Positions 1 through 6,513 of a DNA stretch of 12,579 nucleotides are shown in pieces. This DNA comes from JAKFWF01 sp031365375 (GTDB lineage: Bacteria > Pseudomonadota > Alphaproteobacteria > Rhizobiales > Hyphomicrobiaceae), in NCBI GenBank assembly GCA_031365375.1, contig JANLXZ010000017.1, positions 1 to 12,579 on the forward strand, written 5' to 3'. Under the pieces are notes generated by a model that was given only the letters and a program-made list of their open reading frames with translations, was not told where the DNA came from and did no database searches. Position numbers and translations under genes: made by a program. Within the stretch, counting starts at the first letter, position 1. Every line of letters starts with the position of its first letter.

Positions 1-522
1 CACACCATCTGGATGGGGCCACGCTACAGGGCATTGCTCGACGACATTTTCCACAAGAAAATCTTGCCGGACGATTTCTCGCTTTACCTTCACCGGCCGA
101 CTGCCACCGATCCGAGCTTTGCACCGCCCGGCTGCGATAGCTTCTACGTGCTGTGCCCGGTGCCGAACACACAAGGCAAGATCAACTGGTCGGTCGAGGG
201 CCCAAAACTGCGCGCCCGCATCATCGCCGAACTCGAACGCACGCTGTTACCGGGCTTGACGGACACGATCACCGCCGACTTCCACATGACACCCGAGGAT
301 TTCGAGACGCGCTACCTGAGCTTCGGCGGTGCCGGCTTCTCGATCGCGCCCTACTTCACGCAATCGGCGTGGTTCCGATTTCACAACAAGTCGGAAAGCA
401 TCGACGGGTTGTATCTCGTCGGTGCCGGCACGCATCCTGGTGCTGGTCTGCCGGGCGTAGTGTGTTCCGCAAAAGTGATCGATAAGTTGATCCCGGCACT
501 ACCGGCAAATCAGCGGAGCTGA
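1..522 (+). CDS. crtI: Phytoene desaturase, CrtI type (C-terminal part, cut by window start)
   Basis: The reading frame is open from base 1 (His-Thr-Ile-Trp-Met-Gly-Pro-Arg) to a TGA at 520-522, so this is the last 173 residues of a protein that normally has about 490-520. CrtI enzymes are FAD-dependent, membrane-associated desaturases that introduce double bonds into phytoene on the way to neurosporene or lycopene. The fragment carries the family's C-terminal hallmarks: a YVLCPVPN segment, a GGAGFSIAPYFTQSAWFR segment, and near the end the FAD-contacting LYLVGAGTHPGAGLPGV motif. The N-terminal Rossmann dinucleotide-binding motif lies outside the window. No other carotenoid gene (crtB, crtE, crtY) follows it here; the next gene is an unrelated permease 98 bases downstream. 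The family call is secure. The number of desaturation steps, and hence the product, cannot be told from this part. Confidence 0.93.
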   Translation, partial: HTIWMGPRYRALLDDIFHKKILPDDFSLYLHRPTATDPSFAPPGCDSFYVLCPVPNTQGKINWSVEGPKLRARIIAELERTLLPGLTDTITADFHMTPEDFETRYLSFGGAGFSIAPYFTQSAWFRFHNKSESIDGLYLVGAGTHPGAGLPGVVCSAKVIDKLIPALPANQRS

Positions 523-620
523 TGAGATCTGCCGCGTCTTGCTCAAGCTGAGGACATGGCGGATAGAGTGAACGAGCCGTTCCGTGGGGTCCGATTCCCA
601 GATATCGGCCACGGGGGCCG

Positions 621-1541
621 ATGGCACTTTTTCTCGACATATTGACCAAGGTCACACTGCCGATCATCACGCTGGTGGCACTTGGCTACGCGTTGCAGGG
701 ACGGCTCAAGCTCGACATCGGCACGCTCAATCGCGTGCAAGTTTACGTCGTGATGCCAGCATTTCTCGTGCACTTTCTGGCGACCGGAAAACAACCGATC
801 TCAGTTGTGTGGCCGGTGTTCTACTTCGGCTTCGTGCAGTTCCTGATCCTCATTCCGCTCGGTTGGCTCACTGTTGTCCTGCTTCGCCAGCGCTCCTCGC
901 TTGGACCCATGATGGGGCTGGGCACCGCTTATGCCAACGTTGGCTTCTTTGGCATTCCCGTCACGCAGCTGGCGTTCGGCGCCGACTACCTCATCTATCA
1001 ATCGGTAATGACGGCGTTGATGTCGGTGCTGGTTTGTACAGTCGGGGTTTGGCTGCTGGCACCTTCGGGTAAGGGGAGCGGCCTGGCCAAGCTCAGAATC
1101 GCGTTCGACACCCCTTTGATCCCATCTGTGCTGCTCGGACTTTCGCTGCGTGGCTTCGAAATCGAATTGCCGACTGTCGTCGCCCAGCCGATGCAATTTC
1201 TCGGCACGATCTTTACGCCGTTAGCTCTCTATACGTTGGGTGCCCAGGTAGCTGCCTCGAAGATCTTGAAGTTCGAGTGGTTACCGCAGCTCCTGATCTT
1301 GACCCTGAAGTTCATGGTGGCGCCGATCATCAGCTGGTGGATCTGCTGGTTCATGGGGTTTCCGCGCGACGTAACCAATGTCCTCGTCGTCGCGGCCGCC
1401 ACCCCGGTCGGCGTGCTGATCACGATCTTTGCGGCCGAATATAAGAACGAGAGCGATTTTATCTCGACCGCAGTGGTGCTTTCGACCGCACTCTCACCGT
1501 TGTTTGTTACGGGTTGGATTTTGGTGACGCGACTTTATTGA
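621..1541 (+). CDS. AEC (auxin efflux carrier) family permease
   Basis: This 306-residue inner-membrane protein is almost wholly hydrophobic, with about ten membrane segments. It matches the AEC family (plant PIN-like and bacterial MdcF/YfdV-like carriers) in length and pattern: an N-terminal segment ending in a Leu-Asn-rich turn, the central AYANVGFFGIPVTQLAFG motif (about residues 103-120) with the family's Asn-x-Gly-Phe-x-Gly-x-Pro signature, and a C-terminal AAATPVGVLITIFAAEY repeat (about 263-279). The family moves small organic anions out of or into the cell; the substrate here cannot be inferred. The ATG at 621 follows a G-rich stretch (GGGGG at 614-618), a weak ribosome site, and no better in-frame start lies nearby. 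Its last 35 bases overlap the end of the convergent molybdoenzyme gene. The family call is sure and the substrate is unknown. Confidence 0.9.
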   Translation: MALFLDILTKVTLPIITLVALGYALQGRLKLDIGTLNRVQVYVVMPAFLVHFLATGKQPISVVWPVFYFGFVQFLILIPLGWLTVVLLRQRSSLGPMMGLGTAYANVGFFGIPVTQLAFGADYLIYQSVMTALMSVLVCTVGVWLLAPSGKGSGLAKLRIAFDTPLIPSVLLGLSLRGFEIELPTVVAQPMQFLGTIFTPLALYTLGAQVAASKILKFEWLPQLLILTLKFMVAPIISWWICWFMGFPRDVTNVLVVAAATPVGVLITIFAAEYKNESDFISTAVVLSTALSPLFVTGWILVTRLY

Positions 1542-4374
1542 ACAGCCGCTCAAACCTGGGCCAAGTCTCCTTGGCCTCTTCCGGATCAGCTTTCTCGATG
1601 CGAACGCGCAGGTCATACCAGGCAGCTTGTCCGGTCACCGGATCCGAGTTGGAGAAGCGATAGCCACCTTCGCGTTCGGGCAGCAGTTCACCGATCAAGT
1701 GGTTCAACAGAAAGCCCTTGGTCGCTTCCGGCGCCTTCGGATCGAGGCCCCAGGCGCCGGACCGCTTACCGATCGCATTCCACGTCCACACCGTATCTGG
1801 ATTGACCCCGTCGATCAGCCGCACCTGCGCACGCACGCGGCCAAGCTCGCCGACGATCCACGCCCATTCATCGTCCTTCAATCCAAGCGTCTCGGCCCGC
1901 GACCGATGGATATAAAGGCGGTTCTCCGCCGTGATCTGCCGCAGCCACGCGTTCTGCGATCCCCACGAATGGTACATGTGCATCGGCCGCTGGGTAATCG
2001 CGAACATCGGGAATGGGTCGCGCACGGCGGCCGGCGCCACTTCGCGCAGAGCGGCCGGCTCTCCGGAGGAGAGTCGCTCTGCGCCATAAAAGAATGGGAT
2101 AGGATCAAAGTACGTTTCGATCCGTTTGCGGTGCGTGTCGGGTGGTTGAACGGCGCCGTGACCGCGCGCGGCGAGGCGAAACTTCTGCAACGGTTCGAGA
2201 TAGAGCTGAAAGATGATTGGGTCAGCACTGCCGACGAAACCGACGGACATCGCCCACTCGAGATAGCGCTTGTTGGCGTGTTTATAGAAACGCTGGTCGT
2301 CGTCGAGGTGATGCTGATGGAACGCGCCGTTGGCGATGTAATCGTCGAGTTGCTTCGGGTTGACCGCGCCTTTGCCATAGCTCTTGCCATCGACGCCACG
2401 AAAGCCGGCGAGCGGGCCAATGCCCGGCGCCCGCTCATGGTTCACGATGTAATCGGGATAGCCGCCGGGATACTTGGGCGACCCATCGGCATTGATGAAG
2501 CCGGGCAATTTAAGACGCGCACCCAGATCTATCACGACGGTTTGGAACGCGCGCACGTCGCGGTCCGGCTCGACAACGGGATGACGAATACTATCAGCAA
2601 CGGCATCGGGGTCGGAGATCGGGCGGTCGAGGACCGAGATGCAATCCCAGCGCTCGAGGTAAGTCGTGTCGGGCAGGATCAGATCGGCATAGGCCACCAT
2701 CTCGGAATTGTAGGCGTCCGAATAGATGATCTTGGGGATTTTGTATTCGCCGGTTTTCGGATCGGTCTCGGTCAAATGGCGCAGAACCGCTGGAATGTTC
2801 ATGGACGAATTCCAGCTCATGTTCGCCATGTACATGAACAATACGTCGACCGGATACGGGTCACCGTTCGCGGCATTGGTGATAACCATGTGCATCAGAC
2901 CATGGGCTGCGATCGGCGCATCCCACGAGTAGGCCTTGTCGATGCGCTCCGGGCTACCATCCGGGCACACTAGGAGATCTTCCGGTCCTTGCGTGAAACC
3001 CAGCGGCGCTCCTGCCAGCGGTGTCATCGGACGGACCGAGTTGTGCTTGCCGGCCGGCTTATTCGGCGGCGGCGTCGGACGCGGGAACGGCGGCTTGTAG
3101 CGAAAGCCCCCTGGGCAATCGATTGAACCAAGAATAATCTGCAGGATATGGATCAGGCGACACGTTTGGAAGCCGTTGGAGTGGGCCGAGATGCCGCGCA
3201 TCGCGTGCATCGATACCGGCCGCCCCGTCGTCTTCTCGTGCCGGCGGCCGTGCGTATCGGTCCACGGGATATCGAGTTTGATCTGCTGTTTGAACGCGAC
3301 ATCCGCGAGTTCGGCCGCGATCCGCCGGATGGTCGACGCCGGGATGCAGGTTTCGACCTCTGCTTTCTCGGGCGAATATTCGGCACCCAAGTAGCGCTCG
3401 GCGATCAGTTGGAACGATGGCCGCGCCGTCCGCCCATCTGCCAGTTTGAACTCTCCCACCAAGGCCGGCGCGATGCCTGGCAACGTCGCGTCCGTTAGTG
3501 TTCCCGATATCTTGTCGAAGCACATTGGTTTGCCGCCAGCATCGCGCGCGATAAGACCGGCATCGGCACCCGTCCCCTCATCAATCACAAGCCACGATGC
3601 GTTGGTGTAGCGGGCGAGATAGTCCAGATCAACGTTCTGCGTGCGCAGCAATTCGTGGATTAGGGCGCCGACGAACATGCCATCGCTGCCTGGGCGAATG
3701 CCGATCCACTCGTCGGCGATGGCGTTGTAGCCGGTTCTGATCGGGTTGATCGACACCACCTTGACGCCGCGCGCTTTCAGCTTGCCCAGCGCAGTCTTGA
3801 TCGGGTTCGAGGCGTGATCCTCGGCAACGCCGAACAGCATGAAATACTTCGTGCGCTCCCAGTCCGGTTCGCCGAATTCCCAGAACGATCCACCGAACGT
3901 ATAGAGACCGGCGGCTGCCATGTTGACCGAACAGAAACCGCCGTGGGCTGCGAAATTCGGCGTGCCAAACTGTTGCGCGAACCAGCCGGTCAGCGCCTGG
4001 CTTTGGTCGCGGCCGGTGAAGAACGCAAGTTTCTTCGGATCGGTTTTGCGGATGCCGCCAAGCCAGTCGGTTGCGAGGCCCAGCGCCTCGTCCCAACTGA
4101 TCGCCTCGAACTCACCGGAGCCACGCGGGCCGACGCGTTTCATCGGCCCGGTCAGCCGCGCCGGTGAATAGTGCTGCATGATGCCGGCCGCACCCTTGCC
4201 GCACAACACGCCCTTGTTCACCGGATGATCGCGGTTACCCTCGATGTAGCGAACGCGGCCGTCTTTCAAATGCACTTTGATGCCGCAACGGCAGGCGCAC
4301 ATGTAGCAGGTGGTGCATTTGACCTCGTCGCCGATGGGTGCCGACAACACAATCGAAGGTTCGGTCGTGCTCAA
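1507..4374 (-). CDS. soeA: Molybdopterin/4Fe-4S oxidoreductase, probable sulfite dehydrogenase subunit SoeA
   Basis: This is a 955-residue member of the DMSO-reductase (bis-MGD) family. Near the N-terminus is an exact Cys-x2-Cys-x3-Cys-x27-Cys 4Fe-4S motif (C23, C26, C30, C58, inside KCTTCYMCACRCG...LCGKG). C148 in AAHGGFCSVN is the likely molybdenum ligand. The C-terminal dinucleotide-binding domain starts near FAITQRPMHMYHSWGSQN. There is no twin-arginine signal, so the enzyme should stay in the cytoplasm, as SoeA does. SoeABC oxidises sulfite to sulfate and passes electrons to quinone. From memory the sequence is closest to Roseobacter/rhizobial SoeA; polysulfide, thiosulfate or tetrathionate reductase catalytic subunits are the alternatives. 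The chosen start is TTG at 4374: GGAG at 4386-4383 lies 8 bases upstream. An in-frame TTG at 4422 would add 16 residues but lacks a good ribosome site. No FeS (soeB) or membrane-anchor (soeC) gene is adjacent. The family is certain and the soeA identity is probable. Confidence 0.8.
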   Translation of the reverse strand: MSTTEPSIVLSAPIGDEVKCTTCYMCACRCGIKVHLKDGRVRYIEGNRDHPVNKGVLCGKGAAGIMQHYSPARLTGPMKRVGPRGSGEFEAISWDEALGLATDWLGGIRKTDPKKLAFFTGRDQSQALTGWFAQQFGTPNFAAHGGFCSVNMAAAGLYTFGGSFWEFGEPDWERTKYFMLFGVAEDHASNPIKTALGKLKARGVKVVSINPIRTGYNAIADEWIGIRPGSDGMFVGALIHELLRTQNVDLDYLARYTNASWLVIDEGTGADAGLIARDAGGKPMCFDKISGTLTDATLPGIAPALVGEFKLADGRTARPSFQLIAERYLGAEYSPEKAEVETCIPASTIRRIAAELADVAFKQQIKLDIPWTDTHGRRHEKTTGRPVSMHAMRGISAHSNGFQTCRLIHILQIILGSIDCPGGFRYKPPFPRPTPPPNKPAGKHNSVRPMTPLAGAPLGFTQGPEDLLVCPDGSPERIDKAYSWDAPIAAHGLMHMVITNAANGDPYPVDVLFMYMANMSWNSSMNIPAVLRHLTETDPKTGEYKIPKIIYSDAYNSEMVAYADLILPDTTYLERWDCISVLDRPISDPDAVADSIRHPVVEPDRDVRAFQTVVIDLGARLKLPGFINADGSPKYPGGYPDYIVNHERAPGIGPLAGFRGVDGKSYGKGAVNPKQLDDYIANGAFHQHHLDDDQRFYKHANKRYLEWAMSVGFVGSADPIIFQLYLEPLQKFRLAARGHGAVQPPDTHRKRIETYFDPIPFFYGAERLSSGEPAALREVAPAAVRDPFPMFAITQRPMHMYHSWGSQNAWLRQITAENRLYIHRSRAETLGLKDDEWAWIVGELGRVRAQVRLIDGVNPDTVWTWNAIGKRSGAWGLDPKAPEATKGFLLNHLIGELLPEREGGYRFSNSDPVTGQAAWYDLRVRIEKADPEEAKETWPRFERLFNKVASPKSNP

Positions 4375-4382
4375 GTAAGTAA

Positions 4383-4387
4383 CTCCG
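4383..4387 (-). promoter_or_regulatory. Ribosome binding site deciding the soeA start
   Basis: On the minus strand the bases read CGGAG, followed by an 8-base spacer and TTG at 4374-4372. This spacing is close to ideal and favours the internal TTG over the upstream TTG at 4422, which is preceded only by a weak GAG. The protein then begins Met-Ser-Thr-Thr-Glu-Pro. Confidence 0.6.
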
Positions 4388-4473
4388 CGTCTGATCGATC
4401 TGACGTTCAGCTCGCGAGCCAAAACATCTCAAGCCGCGAAACTGCCACCAGGGAGAGCCCGCGACAACTGCTT

Positions 4474-4500
4474 TGTGACGCGCTCCAAGCGCGCGTCACA
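4474..4500 (-). terminator. Strong hairpin at the end of ilvH (candidate terminator)
   Basis: A perfect 10-bp inverted repeat (TGTGACGCGC at 4474-4483 and GCGCGTCACA at 4491-4500) encloses a 7-base loop. It covers the ilvH stop codon (4498-4496) and sits about 100 bases before the soeA start on the same strand. No run of U follows the hairpin on the minus strand, so it does not meet the classical intrinsic-terminator rule. It may stop or slow transcription between ilvH and soeA, or protect the 3' end of the ilv message. Confidence 0.45.
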
Positions 4501-5044
4501 TCGCGGCTTGCCCGCGACCCATGGCGGCGATGCCGGTACGGGACACTTCAACCAGGCCCAGCGCCGTCATGATCGCGATGAACTGCTCGATCTTGCTGGT
4601 CCGCCCGGTCAACTCGAACACGAAGTGATCGGTAGAGGCGTCGATGACATTGGCGCGGAAAATCTCAGCGAGACGAAGCGCCTCGATGCGATCGTTGCCT
4701 TTGCCGGCGACCTTGATCAATGCCAGCTCCCGCTCCAGCGGATCGCCCAGCAGCGTCAGATCGACGACGCGATGAACGAGCACCATGCGCTCGAGTTGAT
4801 GCTTGATCTGCTCGATCGTCGCTGGCGTGCCGCGCGTGATCAGCGTGATCCGCGACAGATGCTTTTCGTGCTCGGTCTCGGTGACCGTGAGGCTGTCTAT
4901 GTTGTAGCCGCGCGCGGTGAACAGATTGACGACGCGTGCCAAGATGCCCGGCTCATTGTCGACCAGCACCGACAACGTACGCTGAACGATCTCGACGTTT
5001 TCCGGCGGGTCGGAGTAGTGCGACTGCTTCTGGGTCTGGGTCAT
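4496..5044 (-). CDS. ilvH: Acetolactate synthase small (regulatory) subunit
   Basis: This 182-residue protein has the full length expected of the proteobacterial small subunit (about 160-185). It binds the catalytic IlvB/IlvI subunit, raises its activity and confers valine feedback inhibition in the first common step of valine, leucine and isoleucine synthesis. An ACT domain spans about residues 21-95, with the effector-site signature DNEPGILARV at 29-38 and GYNIDSLTV at 46-54. The C-terminal half (LERELALIKV onward) is the typical catalytic-subunit activation domain. The ATG at 5044 is preceded by GAGAGC as a modest ribosome site. It starts 6 bases after the GST stop codon, so the two are probably co-transcribed. 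Unusually it lies about 1.9 kb from ilvB. Confidence 0.97.
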   Translation of the reverse strand: MTQTQKQSHYSDPPENVEIVQRTLSVLVDNEPGILARVVNLFTARGYNIDSLTVTETEHEKHLSRITLITRGTPATIEQIKHQLERMVLVHRVVDLTLLGDPLERELALIKVAGKGNDRIEALRLAEIFRANVIDASTDHFVFELTGRTSKIEQFIAIMTALGLVEVSRTGIAAMGRGQAAM

Positions 5045-5050
5045 TTGCTC

Positions 5051-5740
5051 TCAAGCTTTCTTTACGCGCAGATCTTCGATGATGGTTTCAGCATCTTCGC
5101 CGTTGTCCAGGCCCCACGTCTCAGCGACCGCACCGGCCTGCCAGTCCTTGTAGGCAGAATGGTTCAGGACTGCGTCCATGTAGGCTTGGCTGACCGGATC
5201 GACTGCGATCGAGTAGCTATGGAATCGCGTTACTACTGGCGCGTACATCCCATCGGCGGCCGAGAACTCTCCATATAGATACGGCTTGCCGGTTTTTGCG
5301 CCGAACTTTTCTCGCGCTTCGCGCCAGATCTCGGTGATGCGGGCGACGTCGGCGGCGACGGCCAAACCCCGGTCCCTCGCCTTGAAGCGGCGCGTTACGT
5401 TCATTGAGCAAGCGTTCCGCAGGGCCATGAAGCCCGAATGCATCTCGGCCGACACGCAGCGTGCATGAGCCCGCGCGATACGATCCTTCGGCCAGATCGC
5501 TTGGTTTGCGAACTTGTCGGCGAGATACTCCATGATGGCTAGGCTGTCCCACACCGTCACGCCATCATCGATGAGCGCTGGCACCTTGCCCGACGGAGAA
5601 TGCGCGAGGATCCGGTCGCGCGTGTTCGTTTCGCGCAGTTGCACGACCGCCTCCTTAAAGGGAATGTCGAACGCCTTCATCACGATCCATGGCCGGAGCG
5701 ACCACGACGAGTAGACCTTGTTGCCGATTATCAGTTTCAT
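5051..5740 (-). CDS. Glutathione S-transferase family protein
   Basis: The protein has 229 residues from the ATG at 5740, the usual size of a soluble cytosolic GST. The N-terminal thioredoxin-like domain (about 1-80) shows a YSSWSLRPW segment at 10-18, where serines could activate glutathione. It also shows Val53-Pro54, the cis-proline that binds the glutathione backbone, and Asp65-Ser66 for the gamma-glutamyl group. The C-terminal helical domain holds GKPYLYGEFSAADGMYAPV, the family N-capping region. It resembles the maleylacetoacetate-isomerase/YfcF-like GSTs, but no substrate can be assigned. The frame stays open upstream to 6025, yet that extension lies over vapC in another frame. AGGA 9 bases before 5740 supports the shorter start. 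It lies 17 bases downstream of the vapC stop and 6 bases before ilvH. Confidence 0.9.
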   Translation of the reverse strand: MKLIIGNKVYSSWSLRPWIVMKAFDIPFKEAVVQLRETNTRDRILAHSPSGKVPALIDDGVTVWDSLAIMEYLADKFANQAIWPKDRIARAHARCVSAEMHSGFMALRNACSMNVTRRFKARDRGLAVAADVARITEIWREAREKFGAKTGKPYLYGEFSAADGMYAPVVTRFHSYSIAVDPVSQAYMDAVLNHSAYKDWQAGAVAETWGLDNGEDAETIIEDLRVKKA

Positions 5741-5757
5741 GGTGGTGTTTCCTGCGT

Positions 5758-6156
5758 TCAGGGGCCGACGATGGCTACAGATTTTGACAAGCCTCGTAGC
5801 TCTTTTCGCATACCAGCATCGAAGGTTGCGAACTTCAAAATTCCGGCGCTCTCGCACTCCAGCACGTGCATGACATCGGCGAAATCTGCGCCGGCCCGGT
5901 AAGCGACCAGCGCTCGACCGATTTGGTCGGGATCGTTCACATTGACCCCATCCAGTCCGCAAAACCTCTCTAAGGCCTCCGCAAGATTCGCCCTCGCTAA
6001 TCCATAAAGTGCTCTCAGAACCCACTCCGTCTCAAGCAACACTGTGGTCGAGACAAACAGATTCCCTCGGGAGAGAAGAACCTTCGCGCGTGCGACCTGA
6101 GTTGGATTATCATCGACGATAGTACGCACGATAATGTTGGTATCAATCGCGATCAT
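5758..6156 (-). CDS. vapC: VapC-like PIN-domain toxin
   Basis: This is a 132-residue single PIN domain, the normal size of a VapC ribonuclease toxin. Such toxins cleave specific RNAs (often initiator tRNA or rRNA) and are held inactive by the cognate VapB. The acidic metal-binding residues are all visible: Asp5 in MIAIDTN, Glu42 in VLLETEWVL, Asp91 and Asp94 in AGADFADVMH, and Asp113 in FATFDAG, so the toxin looks intact. Its ATG overlaps the stop of the antitoxin gene by 4 bases (ATGA), giving translational coupling, as is typical for these pairs. Its base composition appears somewhat less GC-rich than the flanking ilv genes, consistent with arrival by transfer. The target RNA is unknown. 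Confidence 0.92.
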   Translation of the reverse strand: MIAIDTNIIVRTIVDDNPTQVARAKVLLSRGNLFVSTTVLLETEWVLRALYGLARANLAEALERFCGLDGVNVNDPDQIGRALVAYRAGADFADVMHVLECESAGILKFATFDAGMRKELRGLSKSVAIVGP

Positions 6157-6422
6157 TCCGCAACCGCACGCTTATAGCGTCGCACCGCTTCGGCCAAGAT
6201 CGCTTCATCCATCTCCTCAATCGTCCGCGCGGGCCCCGTATAACCGGCGCAACCCACTACATCGGCGATGGTCGTTGGCTTGAAGATGCGTTTCGGCCGT
6301 AGGAGCACGCCTTGCGGTGTATTCTCGACGATCAATTCGGTGCCCTCCCGCCAGCCATGCGCATCACGCACCTGCTTGGGAATGACAACCTGCCCCTTGC
6401 TTGACACCTTCGTGATCTCCAT
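6153..6422 (-). CDS. vapB: VapB-like antitoxin, AbrB/SpoVT family
   Basis: The protein has 89 residues from the ATG at 6422; an in-frame GTG at 6431 would add three. The N-terminal half is a swapped-hairpin AbrB-type DNA-binding domain (MEITKVSSKGQVVIPKQVRD, then the Trp-Arg-Glu-Gly-Thr turn and VLLRP). The C-terminal tail (IEEMDEAILAEAVRRY) is an acidic amphipathic helix of the kind that neutralises a PIN toxin. Antitoxins of this class also bind their own promoter together with the toxin. A phased direct repeat lies 31-48 bases upstream of its start codon. Neither start has a strong ribosome site. It overlaps vapC by 4 bases and so forms a two-gene operon, sitting inside the ilvB-ilvH string. 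Confidence 0.92.
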   Translation of the reverse strand: MEITKVSSKGQVVIPKQVRDAHGWREGTELIVENTPQGVLLRPKRIFKPTTIADVVGCAGYTGPARTIEEMDEAILAEAVRRYKRAVAE

Positions 6423-6452
6423 CGAACACACCCGAACCGTGTCTGCTGTGAC

Positions 6453-6470
6453 GTCTTACCCAGTCTTACC
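6453..6470 (-). promoter_or_regulatory. Phased direct repeat before vapB (candidate VapBC operator)
   Basis: On the minus strand GGTAAGAC occurs twice (6470-6463 and 6460-6453) with start-to-start spacing of exactly 10 bases, one helical turn. It lies upstream of the vapB start at 6422. Toxin-antitoxin operons are usually autoregulated through repeats in this position, so an operator is a reasonable inference. No -10/-35 pair was recognised with confidence. Confidence 0.35.
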
Positions 6471-6510
6471 ATTCGTAGCTGATGTTGTCGATGGTTTCGA
6501 ACTCGCTCAT
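6466..6510 (-). CDS. Micro-ORF of 14 codons (uncertain)
   Basis: A 14-codon frame (MSEFETIDNISYEW, then TAA) starts 3 bases after the stop of the secreted 159-residue protein. The end of that gene supplies a plausible ribosome site: AAGGTGGA, 7 bases before the ATG. The peptide is acidic, with no membrane segment, no cysteine and no run of branched-chain residues, so it is not an obvious ilv attenuation leader. It could be a real small protein, the residual start of a gene interrupted by the vapBC insertion, or chance. I do not recognise a family. Confidence 0.2.
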   Translation of the reverse strand: MSEFETIDNISYEW

Positions 6511-6513
6511 TAC

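Noticed and set aside
1627..2973. Long plus-strand open frame of 448 codons opposite the soeA-like gene
   Set aside because: It is the antisense shadow of a GC-rich gene that has full domain motifs. Its translation has no recognisable domain and an Arg/Val/Asp-rich composition typical of shadow frames.
4475..5278. Plus-strand open frame of 267 codons opposite ilvH and the GST gene
   Set aside because: Both opposite genes are full-length members of known families with ribosome sites; the plus frame runs across two genes and shows no motif.
5741..6025. Ninety-five-residue N-terminal extension of the GST reading frame
   Set aside because: It lies entirely over the vapC gene in another frame (plus the 17-base gap). 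A good ribosome site precedes the ATG at 5740, and the GST fold starts exactly there.
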